The notes under the pieces: model-generated
Databases searched by the model: none
The model's input: the letters and a program-made list of their open reading frames with translations, nothing else
Told to the model about the DNA's origin: nothing
Program-made: the position numbers and the translations under genes
DNA from: Parabacteroides sp.
GTDB lineage: Bacteria; Bacteroidota; Bacteroidia; Bacteroidales; Tannerellaceae
Direction: 5' to 3'
Length of the DNA: 64,000 nucleotides
Assembly (NCBI GenBank): GCA_017937385.1
Contig: JAGBDR010000010.1
Span: 1-64,000, forward strand
Part shown: piece after piece, positions 1 through 9,248 of the stretch
How the letters are laid out: each line of letters begins with the position of its first letter
Position numbering within the stretch: the first letter of the stretch is position 1

Positions 1-29
1 GCATTCAATTAATACTATAATCTAAAACG

Positions 30-1322
30 ATGAATTTTGTTGAAGAATTAACATGGAGGGGCATGATCGCTGATATGATGCCCGGAACAGAAGAACAGTT
101 GCAAAAAGAGATGACTTCTGCTTATGTAGGTATTGACCCGACAGCTGACTCATTGCATATCGGTCACCTGGTATCGGTTATGATGCTGAAACATCTCCAA
201 CGTGCAGGCCACCGTCCTATTGCTCTGGTCGGCGGAGCTACCGGTATGATCGGAGACCCTTCAATGAAGTCGGCGGAACGTAACCTGCTCGATGAAGCGA
301 CGCTTCGTCATAATCAGGATTGCATTAAGAAACAGTTGTCCAAGTTCTTGGACTTCGATTCGGATGCACCTAATGCAGCCAAGTTGGTAAACAATTACGA
401 CTGGATGAAGGATTATTCTTTCTTGAATTTTATCCGGGATATCGGCAAGCATATCACCGTTAATTATATGATGGCTAAAGAATCCGTTAAAAAACGTCTG
501 AGCCGTGAATCTTCTGTCGGCATGTCGTTTACGGAATTTTCCTACCAGTTGCTTCAGGGATACGATTTTATGTATCTGTATGAACATGAGGGCTGCCGCT
601 TGCAGATGGGAGGAACCGACCAGTGGGGAAACATCACGACCGGTACGGAATTGATCCGCCGTAAGTTAGGAGGAGAAGCGTTTGCCTTGACCTGTCCGTT
701 GATAACGAAAGCCGACGGAGGCAAGTTCGGTAAGACCGAGTCCGGCAACGTCTGGTTGGATCGTCGTTATACATCTCCTTACAAATTCTACCAGTTCTGG
801 CTGAACGTGAGCGATGCTGATGCTGCCAAATATATCAAGATCTTTACCGATCTGCCTAAGGATGAAATCGATGCTTTGATCAAGGAACAGGAAGAAGCGC
901 CACACCTCCGTCCGTTGCAGAAACGTTTGGCCAAGGAGGTGACGATCATGGTCCATTCTCAGGAAGATTACGAGGCGGCTGTCGAGGCTTCCAGCATCTT
1001 GTTCGGAAACTCTACATCGGAAGCATTGAAACATTTGGACGAACAGACCTTGTTGGATGTGTTCAACGGTGTTCCCCAGTTTGAAGTTTCCCGCGAAGAG
1101 CTGAGTGCCGGTGTCAAAGCGATCGAACTGTTTACCGAAAAAGCGGCTATTTTCCCCTCAAAAGGTGAAATGCGTAAGTTGGTCCAGAGCGGTGGTATCA
1201 GTGTGAACAAAGAAAAGCTGACGGATCAGGATCTGGTTATCGACTGCACTTCTCTGTTGGATGAGAAATACTTGCTGGTCCAGAGAGGAAAGAAAAATTA
1301 CTATTTACTGATTGTAAAATAA
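30..1322 (+). CDS. tyrS: Tyrosyl-tRNA synthetase
   Basis: Cytosolic class I aminoacyl-tRNA synthetase that charges tRNA-Tyr with tyrosine. The 430-residue product has the usual length. The HIGH signature is seen in ADSLHIGHL near residue 40, the second signature loop as KFGKTESG near residue 235, and GGTDQWGN, a tyrosine/ATP-site motif, near residue 195. The last ~70 residues (from about [17 protein letters not shown]) match an S4-type RNA-binding domain, so it is the bacterial TyrRS type with the C-terminal S4 module. The ATG at 30 gives the expected N-terminus. It is followed by tRNA-Gln with its own promoter. Nothing odd; identification is secure. Confidence 0.97.
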   Translation: MNFVEELTWRGMIADMMPGTEEQLQKEMTSAYVGIDPTADSLHIGHLVSVMMLKHLQRAGHRPIALVGGATGMIGDPSMKSAERNLLDEATLRHNQDCIKKQLSKFLDFDSDAPNAAKLVNNYDWMKDYSFLNFIRDIGKHITVNYMMAKESVKKRLSRESSVGMSFTEFSYQLLQGYDFMYLYEHEGCRLQMGGTDQWGNITTGTELIRRKLGGEAFALTCPLITKADGGKFGKTESGNVWLDRRYTSPYKFYQFWLNVSDADAAKYIKIFTDLPKDEIDALIKEQEEAPHLRPLQKRLAKEVTIMVHSQEDYEAAVEASSILFGNSTSEALKHLDEQTLLDVFNGVPQFEVSREELSAGVKAIELFTEKAAIFPSKGEMRKLVQSGGISVNKEKLTDQDLVIDCTSLLDEKYLLVQRGKKNYYLLIVK

Positions 1323-1341
1323 GAATTTTGTGTAAAAATAC

Positions 1342-1371
1342 TTGCAAGGTAAGATTTTATTCTTACCTTTG
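1342..1371 (+). promoter_or_regulatory. Promoter of tRNA-Gln
   Basis: Bacteroidales-type promoter: TTG at 1342-1344 and TACCTTTG (TAnnTTTG -7 box) at 1364-1371 with 19 bp between them, about 25 bp before the mature tRNA. The spacing fits the known Bacteroides consensus. Confidence 0.75.
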
Positions 1372-1395
1372 CATCGCTTTAGTTAAAGCACTGGA

Positions 1396-1467
1396 TTGTC
1401 TCATGGTGTAATGGTAGCACTACAGTTTTTGGTTCTGTCTGTCGAGGTTCGAATCCTCGTGAGACAA
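1396..1467 (+). tRNA. tRNA-Gln (anticodon TTG)
   Basis: Seven-base-pair acceptor stem TTGTCTC (1396-1402) with GAGACAA (1461-1467); T-loop GGTTCGAATCC; anticodon stem ACAG/CTGT around the loop with TTG at 1429-1431 preceded by T. CCA is not encoded. It decodes CAA glutamine codons. Confidence 0.95.
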
Positions 1468-1480
1468 CTCACAGAACAAA

Positions 1481-1512
1481 AGGATCGGAATGGAAGTTTC
1501 GGTCCTTTTTTA
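1481..1512 (+). terminator. Terminator of tRNA-Gln
   Basis: AGGATCGGA (1481-1489) pairs with TTCGGTCCT (1498-1506), two G-U pairs included, around an 8-nt loop and is followed directly by a run of T. It lies 14 bp behind the tRNA. Confidence 0.8.
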
Positions 1513-1589
1513 TTTGGTTTCGGGCTTATTTATGGAATTGATGCGGTGCGCCCTGTTCAACTGTTTCCATTTATTGGAAATCCTGGAAA

Positions 1590-2080
1590 ATATTACAATA
1601 TCCCTCTATTAGGTATTTTTCTATTTCGAAGAAAATCTGGCAGGTTTCACGAGTGACATTTTTATCTTTTTTACCGGAATCCGCTGACAGTCGGTAGCGA
1701 CAGGTCGGGAAAAAACCGAAAAACAGAAAATATCTGTTACCGAAAAGCGGTGATGGCTGACATGTTGGAAAAGTTCAACTCCCGGAGAATCGCTTGTAGC
1801 AAATGAAAGTTTCCCCCGTTCCGAATATCGCAAAAGCAATTGGCCCCTTTTCCGCCATGAGGAGGGACTTCATTGCCGTGACGACCGTCTTCGTTACTCC
1901 TGAGGTCGGACTTTGTGGTCTATGAAGTCCGACCTCAGGGCGATAACGACCGTCTTTGTGGCAAAAAACTGCGCACTTCACGGCTGGAACTCCCTTTTTT
2001 TCGGTACGGAACCGGAATTTTCCGTCTTTTCTAAAGAATGTATTTTGTTGTTAATGAAACAATATTATACAATAACCCCT
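1590..2080 (-). repeat. Dispersed intergenic repeat, copy A
   Basis: This gene-free stretch is matched, on the opposite strand, by 34394-34885. The core (about 1850-1978) is nearly identical in both copies; the outer parts have drifted more, but both ends (a GAGGGATATTGTA-like end near tyrS and a TTATTGTATAATATTG-like end next to the Rpn gene) are recognisable. The core holds a perfect 15-bp hairpin (CCTGAGGTCGGACTT 1899-1913, complement 1925-1939, 11-nt loop) between two direct copies of ACGACCGTCTTnGT (1881-1894, 1946-1959). A reading frame through the core (1775-1981 minus) is shared by the copies but shows many amino-acid changes, so I do not call it a gene. Confidence 0.8.
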
Positions 2081-2091
2081 CCATTTCGCTA

Positions 2092-2952
2092 TTATAGGCA
2101 TTCAATTTCTTCTTGGGTCAATCCGGTCGCCCCGATGATTAGTTCGATGGAGGTTCCGGATGATTTTAAATAGCGGGCAACTTCTATGGATTTTTTTCTT
2201 TCCCCTTCGGCTCTGCCCTCTTCACGTTCAGTCTTGATATTATCGCGAAGGATTACAATATTATCCAAATGGCGGTAATAGGCGGCAAGCTCATCCTTGC
2301 TCATGCTGTCCAGTTTCAACCGTTCACGGGCCTCTTCCAGACCGGGAGCGGTAGCGGTAGAAAGGATTTCTCCGGTGTTCAGATAGTAGATCCATTCTTC
2401 CAAGGGACTCTTGGCTACCTGGTTGAAACCGTTCACCTTCAGGATATAGTATTCGGGATACAACTGGCTTACCGCATCCACCTTGAATGTTTGTTTCTGG
2501 AACGGAGTAAGTTCAAGAAGATCATGGGTGTGGATGCCTCTGAATTCCGTCTTCCCATGATAGACAAAATCGGTTCCATGTCCCAGCGAGAAATAGACGA
2601 TGTTGACGCTGTAGACCTTGCGGACCTTGTCATAGCTCTCACCTCTATTGATATATTCGGTTACCAGTTTGGAAGTACCGAACAGCATACGCTGGAAATA
2701 GGCGTATTCATTGTTGTTCTGCACCTCTATCAGCACCAGTTCGCCTTTCGCGTTTTCGGCAAGCATATCGACGCGGTTATACTTGTCGTACTCCTCTTCC
2801 TGATTGCTTTCGCTTTCAAGGAGTCGCTGGATAACAATCTTCTCTCCCAACAACGTCGTGAGCAGACCTTCAAGGATGCTAAAGTTGGCCTTGTTCCTGA
2901 GCAGCCGTTTCATCGCCCAGTCAAAACGGATTATCAGATTCTTCTTGTTCAT
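2092..2952 (-). CDS. Rpn-family PD-(D/E)XK nuclease / putative transposase
   Basis: Member of the Rpn/PDDEXK_2 group, proteins related to recombination-promoting nucleases and often annotated as putative transposases. The nuclease core shows VDMLAENAKGELVLIEVQ: the Asp and the E-x-Q of the active site are present. The C-terminus (EGRAEGERKKS... then GATGLTQEEIECL) has the charged linker and small helical domain typical of Bacteroidales members. The frame is open from 3108, but family members begin at MNKKNLIIRFDWAMKRLL, so I set the start at the ATG at 2950-2952, giving 286 residues. It ends about 12 bp from repeat copy A and is divergent from the AAA-like gene at 3156. The role in the cell is not established. 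Confidence 0.8.
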   Translation of the reverse strand: MNKKNLIIRFDWAMKRLLRNKANFSILEGLLTTLLGEKIVIQRLLESESNQEEEYDKYNRVDMLAENAKGELVLIEVQNNNEYAYFQRMLFGTSKLVTEYINRGESYDKVRKVYSVNIVYFSLGHGTDFVYHGKTEFRGIHTHDLLELTPFQKQTFKVDAVSQLYPEYYILKVNGFNQVAKSPLEEWIYYLNTGEILSTATAPGLEEARERLKLDSMSKDELAAYYRHLDNIVILRDNIKTEREEGRAEGERKKSIEVARYLKSSGTSIELIIGATGLTQEEIECL

Positions 2953-3116
2953 GTTCTGATGAAGGATATATTGACTATTACAAAAGTAAATAAAATACTT
3001 CAAATCAACAAAACCGCAATATCTCTTACATCCTTTTATTGAACGGGTTGAAGTTTCGCCCCCACATTCAATTGGAAGTTTGTATCGGTGTAAATAGAAA
3101 ATATCCATAAAAACCG

Positions 3117-3124
3117 TATCTTTG
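3117..3124 (+). promoter_or_regulatory. -7 box of the AAA-like gene, copy A
   Basis: TATCTTTG matches TAnnTTTG 32 bp before the start codon; no convincing TTTG at the -33 distance. Confidence 0.4.
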
Positions 3125-3155
3125 TCTATCCGGTATTTCAGTAAAAAATAAGGCT

Positions 3156-4727
3156 ATGAGCAAGAAGATTTATCCCATCGGTGTCCAGAATTTCGAGAAG
3201 ATTCGTAAAGACGGTTATTTTTATGTAGATAAGACCGCCTTTGTATATCTGTTGGCGACAAGTGGAAGTTACTATTTCCTGAGCCGTCCGCGCCGTTTTG
3301 GGAAAAGCTTGCTTTTGTCCACATTGGAAGCCTATTTTGAAGGAAAGAAAGAACTGTTTTCCGGCTTGGCGATCGATCGGTTGGAAAAGGATTGGAAGCG
3401 GTATCCGGTTCTGCATTTGGATTTGAATACGCAGGAATACAATTCGGTAGACAGCTTGAAGGAGAAACTGGATATCGCGTTGACCGGTTGGGAGAAAGAG
3501 TGCGGTGCGGAACCGGCTGAGAAATCGTTATCAACCCGTTTTGAAGGCATCATAAAACGCATGAGCCGAAAGATGGAGCAACGTGTTGTTGTGTTGATAG
3601 ATGAATATGACAAACCGCTGTTGCATGCAATCGGTAAACCGGAATTGCAGAAGGCATACCGTAGTTTGTTGAAGTCTTTTTACGGAGCATTGAAAAGTGC
3701 GGACGGTTATATCCGTTTCGCGATGCTGACGGGTGTGACCAAGTTCAGCAAGGTGAGTGTGTTCAGTGACCTGAACAATCTGGAAGACATTTCATTCCGT
3801 CGTCGTTATAACGAATTGTGCGGTATTAGCGAACAGGAACTTCTGGACAATTTGGGTGATGAATTGCCTGAGTTTTCTCGTTCATTGGAGCTGACGGAAT
3901 CCGAATTGTGTGACAAACTTCGCCGGCATTATGACGGTTATCATTTTGCTCCGGATACAGCGGGTGTTTACAATCCGTTCAGCCTGCTTCATGCCTTTAA
4001 GAACCGGGAATTCGGCAGCTATTGGTTTGCCACCGGCACGCCCTCCTATTTGGTAGAACTCCTGAAGCGCAATCAGTACGATCTGGACCATTTGGCGCAT
4101 GAAGAGACCGATGCGGATACGCTTGACGGCGTGGATTCGGTCGATACGGATCCGATCCCGGTGATTTACCAGAGCGGCTACCTGACGATCAAGGGGTATG
4201 ATTCCCGTTTTAAGACCTATCGTTTGGGTTTCCCGAATATGGAGGTAGAGGAGGGTTTTGTCAAATACCTGTTGCCCTATTATGCCCATGTCAGCGGCTC
4301 GAAGACGCCGTTTGAAATCAGCCGTTTTATCCGGGAAATAGAGAGTGGAGATTACGATGCCTTTTTCAGTCGCCTGCAAAGTTTCTTTGCCGATACCCCA
4401 TACGAAACGATTGCCGGTTTGAAGCCGGATCGTGACACGGAACTGCATTACCAGAATGTCCTGTTTATCGTCTTCCGCCTGATTGGGTTATATACAAAGG
4501 TGGAATACCACACAAACCGGGGCCGTATCGATTTGGTGTTGCAGACCGACCGTTATATCTATGTGATGGAATTCAAGTTGAACGGCACGGCGGAGGAGGC
4601 CTTGCGCCAGATCAACGAGAAACAGTATGCTCAACCCTTTGCCTCTGACGGCCGGCAAGTCGTTAAAATCGGAGTGAACTTTTCATCCGAAACCCGCAAC
4701 ATCGAGAAGTGGGTGGTAGAGGATTGA
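3156..4727 (+). CDS. AAA-ATPase-like / PD-(D/E)XK nuclease protein, copy A
   Basis: A 523-residue protein of the large Bacteroidales family with an N-terminal AAA-ATPase-like domain and a C-terminal PD-(D/E)XK nuclease-like domain (PF09820 plus PF08011 type). Seen: Walker-A-like SRPRRFGKSLLLST near residue 45, Walker-B-like VVVLIDEYDKP near residue 148, and at the C-terminus GRIDLVLQTDRYIYVMEFKL, with the Asp and E-x-K of the nuclease motif. The start MSKKIYPIGVQNF matches the family N-terminus. A paralogue lies at 35033. A TATCTTTG -7-like box (3117-3124) precedes it without a clear -33. Its biological function is unknown; roles in mobile-element or phage biology are only guesses. Confidence 0.85.
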   Translation: MSKKIYPIGVQNFEKIRKDGYFYVDKTAFVYLLATSGSYYFLSRPRRFGKSLLLSTLEAYFEGKKELFSGLAIDRLEKDWKRYPVLHLDLNTQEYNSVDSLKEKLDIALTGWEKECGAEPAEKSLSTRFEGIIKRMSRKMEQRVVVLIDEYDKPLLHAIGKPELQKAYRSLLKSFYGALKSADGYIRFAMLTGVTKFSKVSVFSDLNNLEDISFRRRYNELCGISEQELLDNLGDELPEFSRSLELTESELCDKLRRHYDGYHFAPDTAGVYNPFSLLHAFKNREFGSYWFATGTPSYLVELLKRNQYDLDHLAHEETDADTLDGVDSVDTDPIPVIYQSGYLTIKGYDSRFKTYRLGFPNMEVEEGFVKYLLPYYAHVSGSKTPFEISRFIREIESGDYDAFFSRLQSFFADTPYETIAGLKPDRDTELHYQNVLFIVFRLIGLYTKVEYHTNRGRIDLVLQTDRYIYVMEFKLNGTAEEALRQINEKQYAQPFASDGRQVVKIGVNFSSETRNIEKWVVED

Positions 4728-4808
4728 TTATTTCCTATCGGAACAATTATTGGAATTTCCGGAAAATAATCGTACTATTGTCCCCAATTAATGATAGAAT
4801 ACGATTAC

Positions 4809-5440
4809 ATGGAAAAAACGCAATATCTATATGGGTTTCTTTTGTTGTTTGTGAGCTTGTTTGCCTGCCGGCAAGATTCCCGTGCCCGGTTCTGTTTGGA
4901 GGAGGCGGAACGCTTGATGGAGAGCCGTCCGGACAGTTCGCTTTCCCTGTTGGAATCCCTTCGCTTTCCCGAAAGACTTTCATCGGAAGACTATGCTATC
5001 TGGTGCCTGTTGGTGACGCAGGCGCGTGACAAGAATTATCTGGAACATACGTCCGACTCGGTGATTGATGTGGCAGTACGCTATTTTGAGAAGCAGAACG
5101 AGCACATCGGATGGCTCCAGGCCTATTATTGTCGGATTTGAATTTGAGCGAAGAGGCGTTGGAAGCCTATTTGAAAGCAAAAGAACAAGCCGGTCAAACA
5201 GCAGATTATAATTTGCAAGCCCGTATCAATAACCACTTGGGCGGTTTGCATTGGAAGAATATCTATTATCAGGAGGCCCATCGGGTGTATGCCTTTTTTC
5301 CGATACGGCAGGCATGGTCAACACTTTGTGTAATATCGGAAAGTGTTTGCAAGGAATGAACCGTCTTGACAGCGCATCTGTCTATTACAGAAAAGCCTTG
5401 GACTTGACAGAAGAAGGAAAACCACAAAAAGGGACATTTA
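4809..5440 (+). pseudogene. Decayed TPR lipoprotein gene
   Basis: Starts as a lipoprotein (MEKTQYLYGFLLLFVSLFAC, lipobox FVSLFAC) followed by EEAERLMESRPDSSLSLLES, the usual opening of Bacteroidales TPR-containing regulators. Frame 1 stops at 5141; homologous sequence continues in another frame (LSDLNLSEEALEAYLKAKEQAG, NLQARINNHLG) to about 5290, then in a third frame (TAGMVNTLCNIGKCLQGMNRLDSASVYYRKALDLTEE) to about 5430, where similarity stops at the convergent permease gene. So there are at least two frameshifts and loss of the 3' part. Intact relatives carry several TPRs, a membrane segment and a C-terminal domain, all missing here. Confidence 0.75.
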
Positions 5441-5442
5441 TT

Positions 5443-7866
5443 TTATTCAGATTTAATATTACGAATTGGATTATCATTTGCAGATTGCCAACAAAGAGAT
5501 GTAACTATTACGATTATCAGTAATACAACCACACAGAAAGTAAAGAAAAATGCAGCTCCACTCATCGGGACACGATAAGCAAAATTGGCAAGCCATTGAG
5601 TGATGAAATACCATGCAATAGGGGCTCCTATGGCAAAACATACTAATACTATTTTCAGATATTTGATATTATAATAAAGTAAGATTTCTCCTGTAGTAGC
5701 CCCAAACACTTTACGTATAGTAATCTCCTTTTTGCGATATTCATTTTCAAGAAGGATTATTCCTAATACTCCAGATAGAGAAATCAAAAGAGAAATGATA
5801 CTAAATAATGCAATAGCTATCATTGCCTCAATCTCTTTTTTATAGGTTATCTGGAATATCTGTTCAAATGGATAAATATCTAACGATTGGTTTCGATCTA
5901 CTTTTGATAGGACTTCTTGTATGTAAGTCAAATTTTTGTATATGTCTCGATTAGAGTCTAATTGAATATATGCAACATTATAAAAATCAATTCCTTGTGT
6001 TTGACTGTCTCCGGGTAGATAAAAAGCCATCGGAGATACCTCTTGCCGAAAAGAAGCAAATTTGATATCCGGAATAAATCCTATTATCTCGTTTCCCTCC
6101 AAAAAAGTATTCAATTCCAATCCATATTTTTCTTTTGCCTTTTTATTAAAAATATAGCATCCCGTTGTTTTTAGTTCATCATTTGGAGAAAATGATCGAC
6201 CTGATTCTATTTGTATTCCTAATGTTTCTAAAAAAGTAACAGAAACCGGTAGACATTGGAAATTGATATTTTCCCCTTTATATTCACGTCCCCATATCAT
6301 GTATTGGTCTTGGTTTAATAAAAGGAATTGCGAGTATGCCATTTTTTTGATATCTGGAGATTGATTTAATAAACTCGTAAACAGATCACGCTTCTTATTC
6401 ATAGATTCATTCAAATGAACGACGACTATATTTTCTTTGTAATATCCTAACGGTGCATTTTTCATATAACGGTTTTGAGTAGCAACAAACAATGCCCCTA
6501 TGATTAAAATAAAAGAAACCGTGAATTGAATACCGATTAATAATATTCGAATTACACGCCCAGTCGGAGAAAAACCGAAATTACCTTTCAATGCAATAGA
6601 TGGAGGGAAGGATGTAATATAATAAGCCGGATACAATCCAGCCATAATACCTACCAATAAAGCCATTACGGTAGTTCCCAAAACAACAAAGAGGTACTTT
6701 GATATTGAAAAGTCCATACCCATAAATAAGGATATTTGGAAACTCTGTATGATAAATAGCAATAATAAAGAAAACAGATAAGCTAAAAAAGCAGTACCTA
6801 TCGCCTTCATCAAAAAAGCAATTCTAAGTTGTGCAACTGAACAACCAAGTATTTTCCGGAGGGTGACATTCTTGATCCAAGCGGGGACAAGTGCCATATT
6901 AAAATTCATAAAATTGATACCAGCTATGATCAGGATGATACTGGCAATGGAAATAAGCATGAATAAGGTTTTATAACTACTCTTCGGAAACATGTCGAAA
7001 TCAACATTTTCTAAATAATGCATCTTTTCCAAAGAGGTCAAACGGAAATTTACCAAATCTGTACTCTCAAATAATCCACTTCCAAAAACAGGTTTCATAT
7101 CAAAATTTTTCATAAAACCATTCAATACCAAATCTTTATTTTGGTGACTATCTAGTCGAACAAAATACAAATAACTCCAATTACCCCAATCAGCATGGCT
7201 TTCTTTAGGATGCATTGAGGTATAGATACAGTTTATCAATGACGAATTGGGTGGAAAATCCGTATAAACCCCTTTTACAACTAATGACAAAGAAGGATCT
7301 TCTTTTAAATAGAGTAACTTGCCCATAGCTGATTTTTCGCCCCAAATTTTCTCAGCCATACTCAAAGGGATAATAACACTATTCGGATCATCTAACGAAT
7401 TAGTGTCTCCTTCTACCATATCAAAATGAAATACTTCTAATATTTCAGGAGAAATATTCCAGCTTTTTTCATCATAATTCTTTTTTCCCCCTTCCTGTTC
7501 AACAAAAAAAGAAAGCGGCATTGACCAAGCAGCCATAACGCCTCCAGCCTTTATATGTGGAGAAGAATTTGTAAATGCTTGGGCAAAAGGTCGACAAACA
7601 ATTGCTTTAGCACTGCCATTTTGAACAACATCTACCCGAAAAATGGATTTTGCATTTATTTGACACGCATCAAAACTTAAATCATAATGAACACGTGCCA
7701 TTATTAAGATAAATATGACAAATGCGGCACTCAATTCCACTATATTCAATAGAGAAGAGATTCTTATCTTATTTAGCTTTATCAAAAAATCATTCATAAA
7801 ATTTAATCGATTGACTGATTTGACAAAAATATCATAAGCTTTATCTATCCAAACATTATTATTCAT
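5443..7866 (-). CDS. FtsX-like ABC transporter permease
   Basis: 807-residue permease of the MacB/FtsX type. Seen: a first membrane segment (LLNIVELSAAFVIFILIMA, about residues 39-57), a long periplasmic MacB-like domain (about 60-290), three helices (about 295-420, with RKILGCSVAQL as coupling motif), a second periplasmic domain after FTVSFILIIGALF, and a final three-helix FtsX domain with RKVFGATTGEILLYYN. Two MacB_PCD/FtsX units in tandem is the normal Bacteroidales architecture. No ATPase gene is adjacent, so its partner must be encoded elsewhere or is lost. The gene is visibly richer in A and T than the flanking genes, suggesting acquisition. Substrate unknown; relatives handle peptides, lipids or antimicrobials. 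Confidence 0.88.
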   Translation of the reverse strand: MNNNVWIDKAYDIFVKSVNRLNFMNDFLIKLNKIRISSLLNIVELSAAFVIFILIMARVHYDLSFDACQINAKSIFRVDVVQNGSAKAIVCRPFAQAFTNSSPHIKAGGVMAAWSMPLSFFVEQEGGKKNYDEKSWNISPEILEVFHFDMVEGDTNSLDDPNSVIIPLSMAEKIWGEKSAMGKLLYLKEDPSLSLVVKGVYTDFPPNSSLINCIYTSMHPKESHADWGNWSYLYFVRLDSHQNKDLVLNGFMKNFDMKPVFGSGLFESTDLVNFRLTSLEKMHYLENVDFDMFPKSSYKTLFMLISIASIILIIAGINFMNFNMALVPAWIKNVTLRKILGCSVAQLRIAFLMKAIGTAFLAYLFSLLLLFIIQSFQISLFMGMDFSISKYLFVVLGTTVMALLVGIMAGLYPAYYITSFPPSIALKGNFGFSPTGRVIRILLIGIQFTVSFILIIGALFVATQNRYMKNAPLGYYKENIVVVHLNESMNKKRDLFTSLLNQSPDIKKMAYSQFLLLNQDQYMIWGREYKGENINFQCLPVSVTFLETLGIQIESGRSFSPNDELKTTGCYIFNKKAKEKYGLELNTFLEGNEIIGFIPDIKFASFRQEVSPMAFYLPGDSQTQGIDFYNVAYIQLDSNRDIYKNLTYIQEVLSKVDRNQSLDIYPFEQIFQITYKKEIEAMIAIALFSIISLLISLSGVLGIILLENEYRKKEITIRKVFGATTGEILLYYNIKYLKIVLVCFAIGAPIAWYFITQWLANFAYRVPMSGAAFFFTFCVVVLLIIVIVTSLCWQSANDNPIRNIKSE

Positions 7867-8346
7867 GGCTTTACCAGCCTTTAAAAGAGCAATACCGATA
7901 CATAGGTCACCATAACACCTGGCAGATAGTTTTTCAATATATTATCATTAAATATCACAGCTTTAAAAATGCGAGATAAAAAGATAATTATTCTTTAAAT
8001 ACAATGATATAACGATAAATTCAAACCTTTAACTTATGTATTATAAAACCAAAAAGTAAATAGATTGATTTTGGAACATATATCCCCGAATATTAAGAAG
8101 AGTTGAAATAAAAGAACAAAGGCAGTTTTTTAATTCACGACAGTATCTTTTTCTTAGCATCTCTATGCGTTATCTTGAAAAATATTAAATCCAAATAATC
8201 TTTCTGTACTTCAATTTTATCCTTTAAAAGAAACAATTGGACGAGATAAAATTGAGATACTAATTTGGCAAATAAACTTGTCTTTATCTCCTATATACAA
8301 TATAATATACGGGGATATTTCATAATTATTTGATTGGTTAATCATC
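7867..8346. other. A+T-rich gene-free spacer
   Basis: 480 bp between the permease start and the slipin stop. No open frame with recognisable content. An 8-bp inverted repeat GAGATAAA (8243-8250) / TTTATCTC (8283-8290) lies near the end of the slipin gene; a transcript from either strand could fold there, but no T-run follows. The permease promoter should be in the part near 7900, but I see no clear TAnnTTTG. Confidence 0.6.
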
Positions 8347-9246
8347 TTAATTTGTATCGTTTACCGATGTTTTGCTGTTATTAGCCAGTGAAACCAAACC
8401 TCCCATGGCACCTAGATTCATAGTGTCAAGGGCTGAACTAGGCACAATCACCATCGAACCTTTTTCTTTTAAACCTTCAAACAACATATTCATTCCTCTA
8501 AGGTGAAGTGCCACAGGGTTATCAGTATATTTTTTGCTGGCCTGTTCAAACTTCTCTGCAATCTCTGTTTCCGCCGTACCCAAAATGACACGAGCTCTTC
8601 TCTCGCGTTCTGCTTGGGCCTCCTTGCTCATAGCCTCGGCTAAAGCTTGTGGTATGGCAATATCTTTGATACCGACTGTCTGGCAAGTAATACCCCACGG
8701 ATTAGTGTTTCGATCTAATACCTGTTGCAGGTCTTCTGCTATTTTGTCACGTTCCTGCAAAAGATCAGAGAGTTCATGTTTCCCAATGGTGTCTCTTAAG
8801 CCGGTCTGTGCAATATGTTCAATAGCTTTTTGATATTCTTGTACCTCCAAAGCCGCTTTTTCTACATCCCAAACGGTCCAATATACAACTGCATCCACAT
8901 TTACCGGAACCGTATCTTTAGTTAGGGTTTGTTCGGCCTTGAAAGCACTAACCCGTACACGTTGGTCAATATAAGTAGGTACACTGTCAATAATAGGGAT
9001 GATAACAAAAGGACCAGGACCTTTTAAGACACTGTATTTCCCCATGCGTAGAACTACTGCCCGTTCCCATTGGTCGGCAATATGGATAGCGGAAGCCACC
9101 AATCCTGAGGAAATGAGCAAGAGGATTAATACCGGCATATTTACTAGTTGCAAAACATACAGAACAACTGATGCGATGACTAGTATTGATAATACAGAAA
9201 GTGAAATGGGGTTAAACCAACTTTTGTTAATTACATTTGTTGTCAT
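8347..9246 (-). CDS. Slipin / SPFH (band 7) membrane protein
   Basis: 299-residue stomatin-like protein. Two hydrophobic segments near the N-terminus (about residues 15-55, ISLSVLSILVIASVVLYVL and MPVLILLLISSGLVASAI), then the SPFH domain beginning at DQWERAVVLRMGKYSVLKGPG and the typical slipin block QRVRVSAFKAEQTLTKDTVPVNVDAVVYW. A helical region rich in A, E and R (ALAEAMSKEAQAERERRARVI) follows, as in oligomerising slipins. Proteins of this type form membrane microdomain scaffolds, often with an NfeD partner; none is present here. It starts 2 bp behind the stop of the GntR regulator, so the two are almost surely co-transcribed and the regulator probably controls it. Confidence 0.92.
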   Translation of the reverse strand: MTTNVINKSWFNPISLSVLSILVIASVVLYVLQLVNMPVLILLLISSGLVASAIHIADQWERAVVLRMGKYSVLKGPGPFVIIPIIDSVPTYIDQRVRVSAFKAEQTLTKDTVPVNVDAVVYWTVWDVEKAALEVQEYQKAIEHIAQTGLRDTIGKHELSDLLQERDKIAEDLQQVLDRNTNPWGITCQTVGIKDIAIPQALAEAMSKEAQAERERRARVILGTAETEIAEKFEQASKKYTDNPVALHLRGMNMLFEGLKEKGSMVIVPSSALDTMNLGAMGGLVSLANNSKTSVNDTN

Positions 9247-9248
9247 AA

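Noticed and set aside
1775-1981. Open frame in repeat copy A with a counterpart in copy B (34492-34803)
   Set aside because: Both copies share a reading frame, but differences are often amino-acid-changing, the frames start differently (ATG versus GTG) and end differently, and the conserved DNA is explained by the hairpin/direct-repeat core.
5443-7866. Pairing of the orphan permease with the LolD-type ATPase at 54490
   Set aside because: They are 47 kb apart, of different base composition and not co-regulated as far as can be seen; many other ATPases could serve.
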